NCBI GenBank assembly: GCA_903918755.1
Contig: CAIXFN010000090.1
Location: 1-64,000, forward strand
Length of the DNA: 64,000 bases
From: an uncultured Pedosphaera sp.
Lineage (GTDB): Bacteria > Verrucomicrobiota > Verrucomicrobiia > Limisphaerales > Pedosphaeraceae
Reading direction: 5' to 3'
In this document: positions 10,630 to 18,452 of the stretch, piece by piece
Layout of the letters: every line of letters starts with the position of its first letter
Numbering within the stretch: the first letter of the stretch is position 1
Made by a program: the position numbers and the translations under genes
The notes under the pieces: model-generated
Told to the model about the DNA's origin: nothing
Database searches by the model: none
Seen by the model: only the letters and a program-made list of their open reading frames with translations

Positions 10630-10995
10630 TCAGGCCCCGGCCACGATGCGCCGGGCCCGACCCAGCGAGCCGAGATTGAACACCTGCGGGTAGCCAAGTT
10701 TCCGCGCCACCCGACTGCCCAGGGCGCTGCGACCGCCGCTCAGGCAGTGGAGAAGTAAAACCCGGTTGCGATCCGGGACGAGGCGCGGCAATTCCTCGCG
10801 TAAAACAGCCAAGTCAAGGTTAACCGCCTGCGGCAAGTGTCCGGCGCGGAATTCCTCCGGCGATCGCACATCAATCACCAGCGCCCCGGCGGCCAAATGA
10901 CGACGGGCGACTTCCGGCCGGACAAAAGCCAAACGCTGGAATAAGAACAGCGTGCCACCGAGGGCTCCCAGTACGAGGAGGAAGGGCCAGTCCAT
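10630..10995 (-). CDS. Membrane-anchored single-domain rhodanese
   Basis: The 121-residue protein has an N-terminal membrane helix (about 4-20) and one rhodanese domain: a VIDVRSPEEFRAGHLPQAVN stretch near 40-58 and an active-site loop CLSGGRS with Cys84. Such proteins carry persulfide sulfur; here the domain would lie beside the membrane. The gene sits between a zinc-finger anti-sigma gene (30 bp upstream) and cydA (42 bp downstream), a context that suggests sulfur or redox handling linked to respiration. The specific acceptor is unknown. Confidence 0.85.
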   Translation of the reverse strand: MDWPFLLVLGALGGTLFLFQRLAFVRPEVARRHLAAGALVIDVRSPEEFRAGHLPQAVNLDLAVLREELPRLVPDRNRVLLLHCLSGGRSALGSRVARKLGYPQVFNLGSLGRARRIVAGA

Positions 10996-11025
10996 TTTGG
11001 AGGCGGGGGGGGCGGGTGGGATCAG

Positions 11026-11271
11026 TTAATCGGCGGAATGGGTTTCCCGCCATTTGGCGCGGAGGGCCTGGTGCAGGCGATCGCGAAACTCCAGCGGCAA
11101 TTCATACGGCACGCCGGCCCGGTACAAAGTGATCGTTTTGCGAATGTTGTCCACCACGACCTGACAGGGGTTGCAACCCGCCATGTGCCGCTCAAATTCC
11201 GCGCAGATCCCGGGGTCCACCGTGCCATCCACGTATTCGTTCAATTGTTTGAGCAATTCTTCGCACTTCAT
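11026..11271 (-). CDS. Small zinc-finger (ZAS/HC2-type) anti-sigma-like protein
   Basis: The 81-residue product holds His29-x3-Cys33-x2-Cys36 (HMAGCNPC), the zinc-binding core of ZAS anti-sigma factors, preceded by the usual amphipathic helix with a CEELLKQLNEYVDG pattern. It has no transmembrane segment, so it would be a soluble, possibly redox-responsive anti-sigma factor like the RsrA class. The ECF sigma gene lies two genes upstream on the same strand (separated by the methyltransferase-like gene), which makes it the natural partner. Direct binding is inference. Confidence 0.8.
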   Translation of the reverse strand: MKCEELLKQLNEYVDGTVDPGICAEFERHMAGCNPCQVVVDNIRKTITLYRAGVPYELPLEFRDRLHQALRAKWRETHSAD

Positions 11272-11310
11272 GTTCGCCTGATTAAGATTGGGCCGGGAGA
11301 GGTCAAAAAG

Positions 11311-11811
11311 TTACAATCCTGCCTTGGTCGGAGTTTTCCAACGGGGGACAAAGCGCGGGACCCGACGCGCGTACTCGATGTAGCCGGGGAACCGAACCAC
11401 CAGCCAGCGTTCCTCACGCCGGGCTTTGGCATAAAAAAATGGGATGAGGAGCAGGGCCGCCGCCAGAGCCGGACGGCTTCGCCAAATCAGCGCCCAACCC
11501 AGGCAAACCAGGATTACGCTCGTATAGAGGGGATGCCGCACGCGCGCATAAATGCCGGATTGCACCAAATGTGCCTCCGGCAGCGGTCGCGGATAGGGCG
11601 TGCGATTGCGCCCCAATCCCCGCACCCCGGCGATGCCAAAATAGCCCCCGACGGCGCAAAGCAGCGCGCCAGTGGTCAGTAGTGGTGGGTTCGGCCCCTC
11701 ACCCCGATTGGTCACCCCCAAGACGAGCACCGCCACCATCAGGATTGATTGGGCCACGACCCAACTGCCGCCGCGTTCCCGGAAACTGCCGGCGAACGGT
11801 TCAATGCTCAT
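11311..11811 (-). CDS. Isoprenylcysteine carboxyl methyltransferase (ICMT)-like membrane protein
   Basis: The 166-residue integral membrane protein ends with the signature of the ICMT/PEMT-like superfamily: SGIYARVRHPLYTS near residues 82-95, then a conserved E-E-R and FPGYIEYARRVPRFVPRW at the C-terminus. Bacterial members methylate unknown lipids or small molecules using S-adenosylmethionine. The ATG at 11811 lies inside the end of the sigma-factor gene (11-bp overlap); the frame is open further upstream but only in the sigma-factor sequence. Its insertion between a sigma gene and the anti-sigma-like gene is unusual. Confidence 0.82.
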   Translation of the reverse strand: MSIEPFAGSFRERGGSWVVAQSILMVAVLVLGVTNRGEGPNPPLLTTGALLCAVGGYFGIAGVRGLGRNRTPYPRPLPEAHLVQSGIYARVRHPLYTSVILVCLGWALIWRSRPALAAALLLIPFFYAKARREERWLVVRFPGYIEYARRVPRFVPRWKTPTKAGL

Positions 11812-12442
11812 GGTGCCCCGGGGTGAGGCGCGTGGCGGGGTCGCCCAATGCTTGGGTGAGTTGCTCGCGCAATTGGAGGCGGGCCCGCAGCAGCCGCACT
11901 TTGGTATTGCCTTCACTCAGGCCCAGGGCCGTGGCGGTTTCCCGGATGGAAAACCCCTCCACATCGCGGAGCAAAAAGACCAGTCGATGCTTTTCGTCCA
12001 GCCGGGCCAGGGCTTCCTCCAACAACCGCCGGGTCTCGTGTTGTTCGACCAATTGCGCGGGCGACCAACGCCAATCGGCAATAAACTCAGGATGCGGGAT
12101 CTGGCCGAATTCCTCGGCCGGTTCGGTGACTGCTTCCAAGGAAGTGAGATCCAGGCCCCGGCGCTTCCGGATGACCTTGAGCGCGGCATGGCTGGCGATG
12201 CGCAGGAGCCAGGTGGAAAAGCTGGACTCCCCGCGAAACCCCGGAAGGCTTTCCAAAGCGCTGAGAAAAGTCTGCTGGGTGACATCCTCGGCGTCCTGTT
12301 CGTGGCGCAACATGCGCAGAGCCAGGGAATACACCCGCTCCGCATGACGGGTGGCCAGGGCTTCGAACGCGGCCAAATCACCAGCCTTGGCGCGGTGCAC
12401 CAATTCCAGGTCGGTCGTTGCGGATGGGTTCAGTTCGGTCAC
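11801..12442 (-). CDS. RNA polymerase ECF sigma factor (RpoE-like)
   Basis: The 213-residue protein has sigma region 2 at about 10-85 (core-binding DAEDVTQQTFLSALESLPGF and a Trp-containing STWLLRIASHAAL) and region 4 at about 145-200 with the helix-turn-helix GFSIRETATALGLSEGNTKV. Regions 1.1 and 3 are absent, as in ECF sigma factors. The start codon is GTG. It heads a minus-strand series containing an ICMT-like protein, a zinc-finger anti-sigma, a rhodanese and cydAB. A 7-bp inverted repeat lies about 80 bp upstream and may take part in its regulation. Confidence 0.92.
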   Translation of the reverse strand: MTELNPSATTDLELVHRAKAGDLAAFEALATRHAERVYSLALRMLRHEQDAEDVTQQTFLSALESLPGFRGESSFSTWLLRIASHAALKVIRKRRGLDLTSLEAVTEPAEEFGQIPHPEFIADWRWSPAQLVEQHETRRLLEEALARLDEKHRLVFLLRDVEGFSIRETATALGLSEGNTKVRLLRARLQLREQLTQALGDPATRLTPGHHEH

Positions 12443-12519
12443 ACTAGGATCACAGTAAAATCATGGGCCAGAGGGCCACTTACAGCAAGGATGGAGGAGG
12501 GTTGGGAGACCGGTTTTGA

Positions 12520-12538
12520 CGAAAATGGAGGATTTTCG
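12520..12538. repeat. Inverted repeat between the sigma-factor gene and the HU gene
   Basis: CGAAAAT at 12520-12526 and ATTTTCG at 12532-12538 pair perfectly around a 5-nt centre. It sits in the divergent intergenic region, so it could be an operator for the leftward ECF sigma gene or the rightward HU gene. Confidence 0.35.
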
Positions 12539-12549
12539 CGGTTTTCCCC

Positions 12550-12578
12550 TTGCACTTTGGCGCCTTAAGCCGTAAACC
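12550..12578 (+). promoter_or_regulatory. Candidate sigma-70 promoter of the HU gene
   Basis: TTGCAC at 12550-12555, a 17-bp spacer and TAAACC at 12573-12578 resemble a housekeeping promoter (weak -10). The start site would give a leader of roughly 40 nt before the HU start codon. Confidence 0.35.
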
Positions 12579-12625
12579 CAGCACTCAAATCAGTCAAAAC
12601 CGTAGTCAAGCAAAGTAATATCGTT

Positions 12626-12913
12626 ATGGCCAAAGCCCTTACCAAGTCCCAAATCACGGCTCTCATCGCCGAAAAACATAGCCTGAGCAAAAAGCAGGTC
12701 GGTGAATTGCTCACAACCCTGGCCGAACTGGCCTATAAGAATGCCAAGAACACCTTCACCCTGCCCGGCCTGGGCAAGTTGGTGCTCGTGAACCGCAAAG
12801 CCCGCATGGGACGCAATCCCGCCACCGGCGCGACCATCAAAATCGCCGCCAAACGCGTGGTTAAATTCCGCGTGGCCAAGGCCGCCAAGGACGCGATCCT
12901 CGGCAAGAAGTAA
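12626..12913 (+). CDS. HU-family DNA-binding protein
   Basis: The 95-residue basic protein follows the HU/IHF fold: two N-terminal helices (TKSQITALIAEKHSLSKKQV), then a beta-arm region with GLGKLVLVNRKARMGRNPATG. The arm carries the conserved Arg-x-x-Arg-Asn-Pro-x-Thr-Gly turn that intercalates with a proline and bends DNA. The C-terminal tail is Lys/Ala-rich. It is monocistronic, with a strong hairpin right after the stop. Whether it acts as general HU or a more specific bender cannot be told. Confidence 0.93.
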   Translation: MAKALTKSQITALIAEKHSLSKKQVGELLTTLAELAYKNAKNTFTLPGLGKLVLVNRKARMGRNPATGATIKIAAKRVVKFRVAKAAKDAILGKK

Positions 12914-12933
12914 TTCCGCAGCGATGCCGACCG

Positions 12934-12957
12934 GCACCCTGATCTTGATCAGGGTGC
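12934..12957 (+). terminator. Hairpin terminator of the HU gene
   Basis: GCACCCTGATC and GATCAGGGTGC form an 11-bp perfect stem with a 2-nt loop 20 bp after the HU stop. A T-run is lacking, but position and stability argue for termination. Confidence 0.6.
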
Positions 12958-13002
12958 AATCCGGCCCTTCCTCCCGCCGGCGTCGGCGCGGGGCTTTTCC
13001 CC

Positions 13003-15087
13003 ATGAACCGGCGTTCTCGTGGCCGGGTTAAATTCGGTTTCACCGCCTGGACGCGCGGCAAAGCAACGCGGGCGTCACTCGCGACCCTGCTGATCCTGGC
13101 GGTCCGGTTCCCGATCGTTTTCGCCGCTCCTTTCCCGCTGGAGTTGCGAGGTACTAGCGTCATCCCCCACAGCCAGTCCACCACCCTGCGCTACCGGCGC
13201 GAGCCGGATCGGAGTCTGGGAGCCCGGGTACAGTTATTCCTGTTGAATGAAGGAGCGACGTCACTTTCGCTTCCAGCAGCAACTCCGCTAACGCTCCGCG
13301 GCAAGACGCCGGACGAATTATTGGCCGGAGACGAGTGGGCCTGGCATGACTTTCCCTCCGCCTATACCAATGCCACTCTGGACTTGCCGCCCGGAGCCCT
13401 CACCGTGTGGTCGTTCAACGGCAAACGGACCAATTGGGGGACGGGGACGATGGCGGACCTGACGGTGGCGGGCACCACCAAAGAGTTCGCGATTACCACT
13501 CCGGGAGCCTGGCTTTCCGCCATCACATTTTTAGGTGAAGGCACCAACCTCCGGCCCAACCGCGTCGTTTTTCAGGTGGCCAATCGCACCGAATTGTCAC
13601 TGCGACTGAGGTCGCTCCGGTTCTGGCTACCGGCGACAAATTCTTCCTGGCGGGCCTTGTTTCCGCAACCATGGCTGACCAACCTGGCGTCGTTTTCGGC
13701 AGACGGGGTCATTCCCGCGGGGGACAGCGGCGGAGCGCGGGTGATCACGGGACCATTGCCACTGACCTATGCGGCGTTGGAATTGCGGCTTGAAACCGGG
13801 GCGGGCGAAACCGTAACCCTTTGGGCACACTTGCGCATCAAGCGGGAGAGCTTTGATCTCGGCGGTGGCTGGCTGAACAGCAATGTGGCGGGTCGCAGCA
13901 CGCTTACCTGCGAGCCGTTTCTCCAGACTTTGCGGCGAATGCATATCAACACCGGGATGCATGAAGCCGTGCCGGGCTACACCGACAACCCGGGACTTTA
14001 TTCCCGCTATCCGCTTAAGTACATGAATCGCTGCCAACCCCTGTCGGAATATGACACGGCGGAGGTGCTGCCGCGGATTCATGCCGTGGAGTTTCTCGGG
14101 GAACCGCAATATGGAGGCGGCCGGCCGGTGGCCCCGATGGCGGTATGGCGCGCTTTGGCTCCGTATCAGGCCACACGTTTGCCCACCTCGGTTACCCACA
14201 GCGAGGAAAGAATCTGGCGCGAGTATGCCGGTTTGAGCGATTTCCCCCACTTTGACGCTTATCGGGTGATCGCGCCGGCGGCGGATGCCTGGTCCAAATA
14301 CGATCGTTGGGACGGTCGAACCCTCCGCTGGGGAGCCCCGCTGGAAACCCTGGGTGATCTCGCCCGTAGTTTGCGCGACCTGAATCGCCCCGTTCCGATT
14401 GCCTGCTGGGCGCAGGGCCCACACGATGGCTGGGGAGCTTCCGGCGGTCGGCGCCGCGCGGCCCCCACCCCCGAGGAATTGCGGGTGCAGGCCTATGAGG
14501 TGCTGAGCAGCCGGCTTACCTCGCTCTACTGGTTCAACCTCAGCTTGAAATCCCTCGTCAAATTCCCCGATCTGATTGAACCGATCACCCGCGTGAACCG
14601 GGAAATTCTCATGTTGGAGGATTATTACCTGGAGGGGGACGCCTACCATTATGAGCGCCAACTGCGCGACGGCCGACCGGACTGGGATCTCGCCGTCATT
14701 GCCGGTCCCCGCGGCGCCTTGCTCTTCGCGCTGGATCTGGCCTATGAACCCGACCCCGTGGAAAACGTTTTCCGGTTCGCCCCGCCACGGGAAGCAACCC
14801 TTAACTGGCCGGTTCCAGCCTATCTGGCAACCGCCAATTCACTTTGGCAGATAACCGCGGACTCCGTGACACCCGTGCTCATGGAATGCCGGAGCCGCCG
14901 CGTGGCAATCCGGGCCCGGTGCGGTCCGGTGAGTGTCTTCCTGCTGGCCACCGACCCGGGCGCAGCAGCGCAACTGGAGGCGCGTCGTCGCGAATTGGTG
15001 GCGGAGGAAAATTCCGTCCACTTTGACCCTGCCCACCAAGCGGCCGATCTGGCAACCTTGCGAACACTGCTGGCTCCGGCGCAGTAA
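13003..15087 (+). CDS. Large secreted protein of unknown function, possibly glycoside-hydrolase-like
   Basis: The 694-residue protein begins with a basic N-terminus and a hydrophobic stretch (about 25-42) compatible with a Sec signal peptide. Residues about 45-280 look like beta-rich, Ser/Thr-rich domains. Residues about 290-560 contain motifs suggestive of a TIM-barrel (repeated W/Y/H/D-rich blocks such as GLSDFPHFDAYRVIAP and IACWAQGPHDGWG), followed by a short beta domain. I do not recognise the family; a glycosidase-like role is only a guess from the pattern. It stands alone after the HU terminator and before another secreted orphan on the same strand. Its composition matches the neighbourhood. 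Confidence 0.6.
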   Translation: MNRRSRGRVKFGFTAWTRGKATRASLATLLILAVRFPIVFAAPFPLELRGTSVIPHSQSTTLRYRREPDRSLGARVQLFLLNEGATSLSLPAATPLTLRGKTPDELLAGDEWAWHDFPSAYTNATLDLPPGALTVWSFNGKRTNWGTGTMADLTVAGTTKEFAITTPGAWLSAITFLGEGTNLRPNRVVFQVANRTELSLRLRSLRFWLPATNSSWRALFPQPWLTNLASFSADGVIPAGDSGGARVITGPLPLTYAALELRLETGAGETVTLWAHLRIKRESFDLGGGWLNSNVAGRSTLTCEPFLQTLRRMHINTGMHEAVPGYTDNPGLYSRYPLKYMNRCQPLSEYDTAEVLPRIHAVEFLGEPQYGGGRPVAPMAVWRALAPYQATRLPTSVTHSEERIWREYAGLSDFPHFDAYRVIAPAADAWSKYDRWDGRTLRWGAPLETLGDLARSLRDLNRPVPIACWAQGPHDGWGASGGRRRAAPTPEELRVQAYEVLSSRLTSLYWFNLSLKSLVKFPDLIEPITRVNREILMLEDYYLEGDAYHYERQLRDGRPDWDLAVIAGPRGALLFALDLAYEPDPVENVFRFAPPREATLNWPVPAYLATANSLWQITADSVTPVLMECRSRRVAIRARCGPVSVFLLATDPGAAAQLEARRRELVAEENSVHFDPAHQAADLATLRTLLAPAQ

Positions 15088-15266
15088 TCTGGTTGCGGAC
15101 GGACGACGCGGGAGAACCGGACCGAACCCGCCGCCGCCCGACGCGGCGTCGTAAGCAGCTGCGGCCGGATTCCGTCGCGATAATGGATAATCGAATCTAG
15201 TGCATTAATTCTCCTTGACTTAGCAATAGTTTTAATGGCAATAAGAAACCCATCAACCACCGCGCT

Positions 15267-17207
15267 ATGAATGCCTTACCGCCAAAACTCCGTCTCGGCG
15301 TAATCTTTCGCCGAACCCTCGTTCAAATCTCGATTGTTGGCTCCCTCCAGCTAGCGCCCGGACTGTGGGCGCAGACCGACAATTTCAACGCCGGCAACGA
15401 TTCCCTTTGGTCGCATTCGGACCTCGGAACACTCGGGGACCCACGACTCCGCCCCAACTACGGTTTCCCGGCCGACCCCACGAATGGGCATGCCTACCGG
15501 ATCCAGGTGCCGGCCAATCCGTATTATCCGACCGCCGGTCCGGGCCGGGCGGCCACGTACCGGGCGCAAGTCAATTACGGAGCAAGATTCGCGATCGGGG
15601 TGGATGTGAATTCGTGGAATGACACCATCGACCAGGATTTTGGATTGTTTTGGTACCTGACCAATCCCGGCCTCGGTTCCAGTGATGGCTATACCGTGAC
15701 CTATGGCCCCCAGGATCATCTCCGGGTCAGCCAAATTTCCTCGGAAAGCCCGACGGAAATCGGCCGCGTCAACCCCTTTCACATGGATCCCACACAGCGC
15801 TACCGGATGCAAGTGAGCAGTCACGATGGCAGCACGTTCCTGGCGCAGGTGTTTTCATTGAACGATCTGCGGAATCCACTGGCTTCGGTGGTAACGGCCG
15901 ACACGACGTGGTCCGGCGGCTTTGGCGGCTTGGTGCTTTATGACGGCACCTCGCCGTCCACGACGGGTTGCGACGCCACCTTTGATAATTATGCCGCGAC
16001 AGCCCCGGCGGCGAGCGCATTACTGACAACGGTGGTCGATCTGTATCCGCCCCCCGGCGGTCGCGCCCCGGAACTCTATCCCACGATCAAGGTGGGGATC
16101 CTGGACCGGGACACTTTTGTGGATCCGAATTCGCTGCAATTGTGGTTGGACGGCGTTGCGATTTCCGCGGCGGACCCGAACCTGACAGTGGTTCCGGAAC
16201 TCGACCGCCCGGGCAATCCCGGCGGGTATAATGGCCCCTTTTCGGGCGCGACCCTGAGCTATGTGCTTCCGAATCTCCTGCCGGCGGGGAGCCGCCATAC
16301 CAACGTGGTGGCGTACTTGGACGGCACCAGCACCTGGCAGACCAACACCTGGAGCTGGACCACCGCCTATCCCTTCCTGGCGGCCGCCAATTCCCTGCCC
16401 CCCGGCAGCTTGACAGTGCGGGGCTTTGACGCACGGACGGTGCAAACCAACGGAGGTGTCAACCTGGATAACAGCCTGGCACGGGCGTTGCGGCAACTGG
16501 CGATTCCCCCCACGATTCCGTATGAATTGACCGCCACCAGTATCGTTCAAGTGCTGGCTTGGAACCAGAACGGGACGCCGAACAACGTCCCCGGCTTGTG
16601 TGTCAACGCCACGGAAATCAAAAACATCGCGGTCGAATCGCTTACTTACCTGGAACTCAGCGCCGGGGTGCACCGGTTTCATGTCCAGACGGATGACCGG
16701 GCGGGATTTTATTCCGGCCGCCGACTGGAGGATCCCAGTGGCACCATTCTTTGGGAAGCCCCGGGCAACACGGCCAACACCACCTTCGATTTCGTGGTGG
16801 AAGCCCCGGGATTGTATCCCTTCCGGTGCATCTGGGAGCAGGCGGGCGGCGGCGCCGTGCTGAACGTGACCAGCGTTAATTTGGATGACCTTACCGAAGT
16901 GATGCTCAACGATCCGAACGATCCCCCCAATGTCGTCCGCGCCTGGTACCCGCTCGTATGCGAATCCGCGGCGACCGTGAAGGGACCTTATGCGGCGGAT
17001 GCCACGGCGGTTCACAGCCCTGCGCTGGCAGACCTCCAGTGCGGCAGTACGGGTGACGTGATCAATCAGACCCTCACCGGCGGCACGTTCACGGTGCCGA
17101 TTTCCGGGTCACAAAAATTCTACCGGCTCGATGGGCCGCGCGCGACGAAGATCACGGGGATCGCCAAGGTGGGCGGCAACGTGGTGATTACCTATCAAGT
17201 TCAGTAA
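15267..17207 (+). CDS. Large secreted beta-rich protein of unknown function
   Basis: The 646-residue product has an N-terminal signal peptide (hydrophobic segment about 19-35 ending LWAQ). The mature part is Gly/Asn/Thr/Asp-rich with predicted beta-strands. Residues about 35-250 look like a concanavalin/LamG-type jelly roll; the section about 440-560 (LTYLELSAGVHRFHVQTDDR, then FYSGRRL) resembles a PA14-like carbohydrate-binding fold. The C-terminus (KFYRLDGPRATKITGI) is typical of secreted Verrucomicrobiota proteins. No catalytic motif was found. It has its own terminator and shares no operon. Confidence 0.65.
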   Translation: MNALPPKLRLGVIFRRTLVQISIVGSLQLAPGLWAQTDNFNAGNDSLWSHSDLGTLGDPRLRPNYGFPADPTNGHAYRIQVPANPYYPTAGPGRAATYRAQVNYGARFAIGVDVNSWNDTIDQDFGLFWYLTNPGLGSSDGYTVTYGPQDHLRVSQISSESPTEIGRVNPFHMDPTQRYRMQVSSHDGSTFLAQVFSLNDLRNPLASVVTADTTWSGGFGGLVLYDGTSPSTTGCDATFDNYAATAPAASALLTTVVDLYPPPGGRAPELYPTIKVGILDRDTFVDPNSLQLWLDGVAISAADPNLTVVPELDRPGNPGGYNGPFSGATLSYVLPNLLPAGSRHTNVVAYLDGTSTWQTNTWSWTTAYPFLAAANSLPPGSLTVRGFDARTVQTNGGVNLDNSLARALRQLAIPPTIPYELTATSIVQVLAWNQNGTPNNVPGLCVNATEIKNIAVESLTYLELSAGVHRFHVQTDDRAGFYSGRRLEDPSGTILWEAPGNTANTTFDFVVEAPGLYPFRCIWEQAGGGAVLNVTSVNLDDLTEVMLNDPNDPPNVVRAWYPLVCESAATVKGPYAADATAVHSPALADLQCGSTGDVINQTLTGGTFTVPISGSQKFYRLDGPRATKITGIAKVGGNVVITYQVQ

Positions 17208-17223
17208 GGCGAATTGGCAACGT

Positions 17224-17265
17224 CCCGGAAGCGGCAGGCCAACCTGCTGCTTCCGGGGTTCTTTT
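17224..17265 (+). terminator. Rho-independent terminator after the secreted beta-rich protein
   Basis: CCCGGAAGCGGCAGG and CCTGCTGCTTCCGGG form a 15-bp stem with a single G-T wobble and a CCAA loop, followed by GTTCTTTT. This is a textbook intrinsic terminator. Confidence 0.85.
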
Positions 17266-17321
17266 GCGAGAGGGAGGTTACAGCCAGTTCCGGGGGAGGG
17301 GTCGGAGGTGGCGGCTGGACT

Positions 17322-17734
17322 TTACTTTCGGTTCACGGACGGATCCCAAATATTGAGATCGAGAAAATAATCACGGTAATAACCGCGATCCCACGCCAGC
17401 AACCGATTGGCAATTTTTTGCGCGTGGGCGGCAATCATAAAATCCGGCACAATGCGCCCCCTCCTTCCACCCCGATCAAGATAGAGACGGAACATTTCAC
17501 CCGCGAGTTCAGCGACATCCCGGGAACAGGGGGAAAAAACGATTCTCCAATCGACCATGAATTGACCAAGCGCTTCTTTGGGGAGGACCGGAACCAATTT
17601 TGCAAGGGCCACATCACAGATCACCAAATCGCCTTGGTTTCCAGCCTGCTGTAAAGCGTTGGAGGAATTTCTGGCGTACCGAACGTCATTCAACGGACGT
17701 CGAGCAAAACGGAGGTGTCAATGGCTGTCACCAT
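17322..17734 (-). pseudogene. PIN-domain (VapC-type) toxin, frameshifted and with a lost catalytic Glu
   Basis: Reading from an ATG at 17734 gives the PIN start MVTAIDTSVLLDV, with the first catalytic Asp, and then a stop. From 17693 the other frame continues as LNDVRYARN and the rest of a PIN domain to 17322. The two parts join naturally (expected ...LLDVxLND...) if one base is restored at about 17694-17695, so a 1-nt deletion has broken the gene. In addition, the acidic position usually found as AEL is AKL here (VALAKLVPVL), removing a metal ligand. The later Asp residues (DFMIAAHA, LLAWDRGYY) are kept. VapC toxins are ribonucleases; this copy should be inactive. The start overlaps the antitoxin stop, as in functional pairs. 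A sequencing error could explain the shift but not the Glu-to-Lys change. Confidence 0.8.
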
Positions 17735-17951
17735 CGCGGATTAAACGAAGGTAGCCATCGGTCTCGCTTCCCACCGGCAAATGCCCTCGACCACACCACT
17801 TCTCAAACGGATCCTGCGGGGATTTTTTCCACACAACCAACCGACCACCTTCAACACAGATTTCGAGTGTTTGACCGGGAAGCAACCCCAACTGTTGGCT
17901 CAGCTCGGCCGGCAAAGGTAATTGACCAGCTTTTGTGACCACCGCAGTCAT
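17718..17951 (-). CDS. VapB-type antitoxin with AbrB/SpoVT DNA-binding fold
   Basis: The 77-residue product has the AbrB-like swapped-hairpin pattern at about 3-43 (VVTKAGQLPLPAELSQQLGL, LPGQTLEICVEGGRLVV). Its C-terminal tail contains DPFEKWCGRG, typical of antitoxins that pair with PIN toxins; this tail would insert into the toxin active site. The gene precedes and overlaps the toxin remnant. A palindrome (17961-17985) lies 10 bp upstream of its start and is the likely autoregulatory operator. The antitoxin itself looks intact, so it may persist as a solitary DNA-binding protein. Confidence 0.85.
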   Translation of the reverse strand: MTAVVTKAGQLPLPAELSQQLGLLPGQTLEICVEGGRLVVWKKSPQDPFEKWCGRGHLPVGSETDGYLRLIRDGDSH

Positions 17952-17960
17952 ACGTAATCT

Positions 17961-17985
17961 TTGCCAGAATTTATGATCCTGGCAA
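17961..17985 (-). promoter_or_regulatory. Candidate autoregulatory operator and promoter of the vapBC-like locus
   Basis: TTGCCAG at 17961-17967 and CTGGCAA at 17979-17985 are exact inverted repeats around 11 bp. On the minus strand the right arm also supplies a -35 (TTGCCA, 17980-17985), 17 bp before AAAGAT, which ends 5 nt from the vapB ATG. Binding of the antitoxin here would block the promoter. Confidence 0.5.
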
Positions 17986-18215
17986 GGCGCCCAGCCGAAC
18001 TGAGCTCGTTTCTACAGGGATCGATGCGATGGAAACGCAAGGCAGGCGCCCCCCCGGGCTCGAAAGCTCCATCCATCGCTGAGACAGCTGCGGACGGCAG
18101 GTCGGGGGCCAGGGAAGGCGGAACTCCAAACCAGGGGGGCAAAAAATTCCTCGCCTCGGGGGCTGGCTTTCCCCAACATCCTGGGAAATGGTTCGCTGGC
18201 AGTTTTCGTAACGAC

Positions 18216-18452
18216 ATGAAAGCAAAAATCATCATCACGCCCAAAAAGGCGGTGCTTGACCCGCAGGGCAAGACCGTCCAGACCGCCTTGGAGCATATGG
18301 GCTATCAGGGCATCGGCGCGGTCCACGTCGGCAAGTACCTCGAAATCGAGGTCACCGGCGACCTGGAGACGGTCCGGAAGCAAATCGACGAGGCCTGCCA
18401 CAAGTTTTTGAGCAATCCGGTGATTGAGGATTACAAATTTCAAATCGAATGA
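18216..18452 (+). CDS. purS: Phosphoribosylformylglycinamidine synthase subunit PurS
   Basis: The 78-residue protein matches PurS in length and pattern: [20 protein letters not shown], then ALEHMGY and VGKYLEIEV with a conserved C-terminal helix. PurS bridges PurL and PurQ in the three-subunit FGAM synthase that converts FGAR to FGAM. The start at 18216 is chosen because the upstream open frame (to 17961) has no PurS-like content. The stop overlaps the purQ start by 4 bp (ATGA). Confidence 0.95.
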   Translation: MKAKIIITPKKAVLDPQGKTVQTALEHMGYQGIGAVHVGKYLEIEVTGDLETVRKQIDEACHKFLSNPVIEDYKFQIE

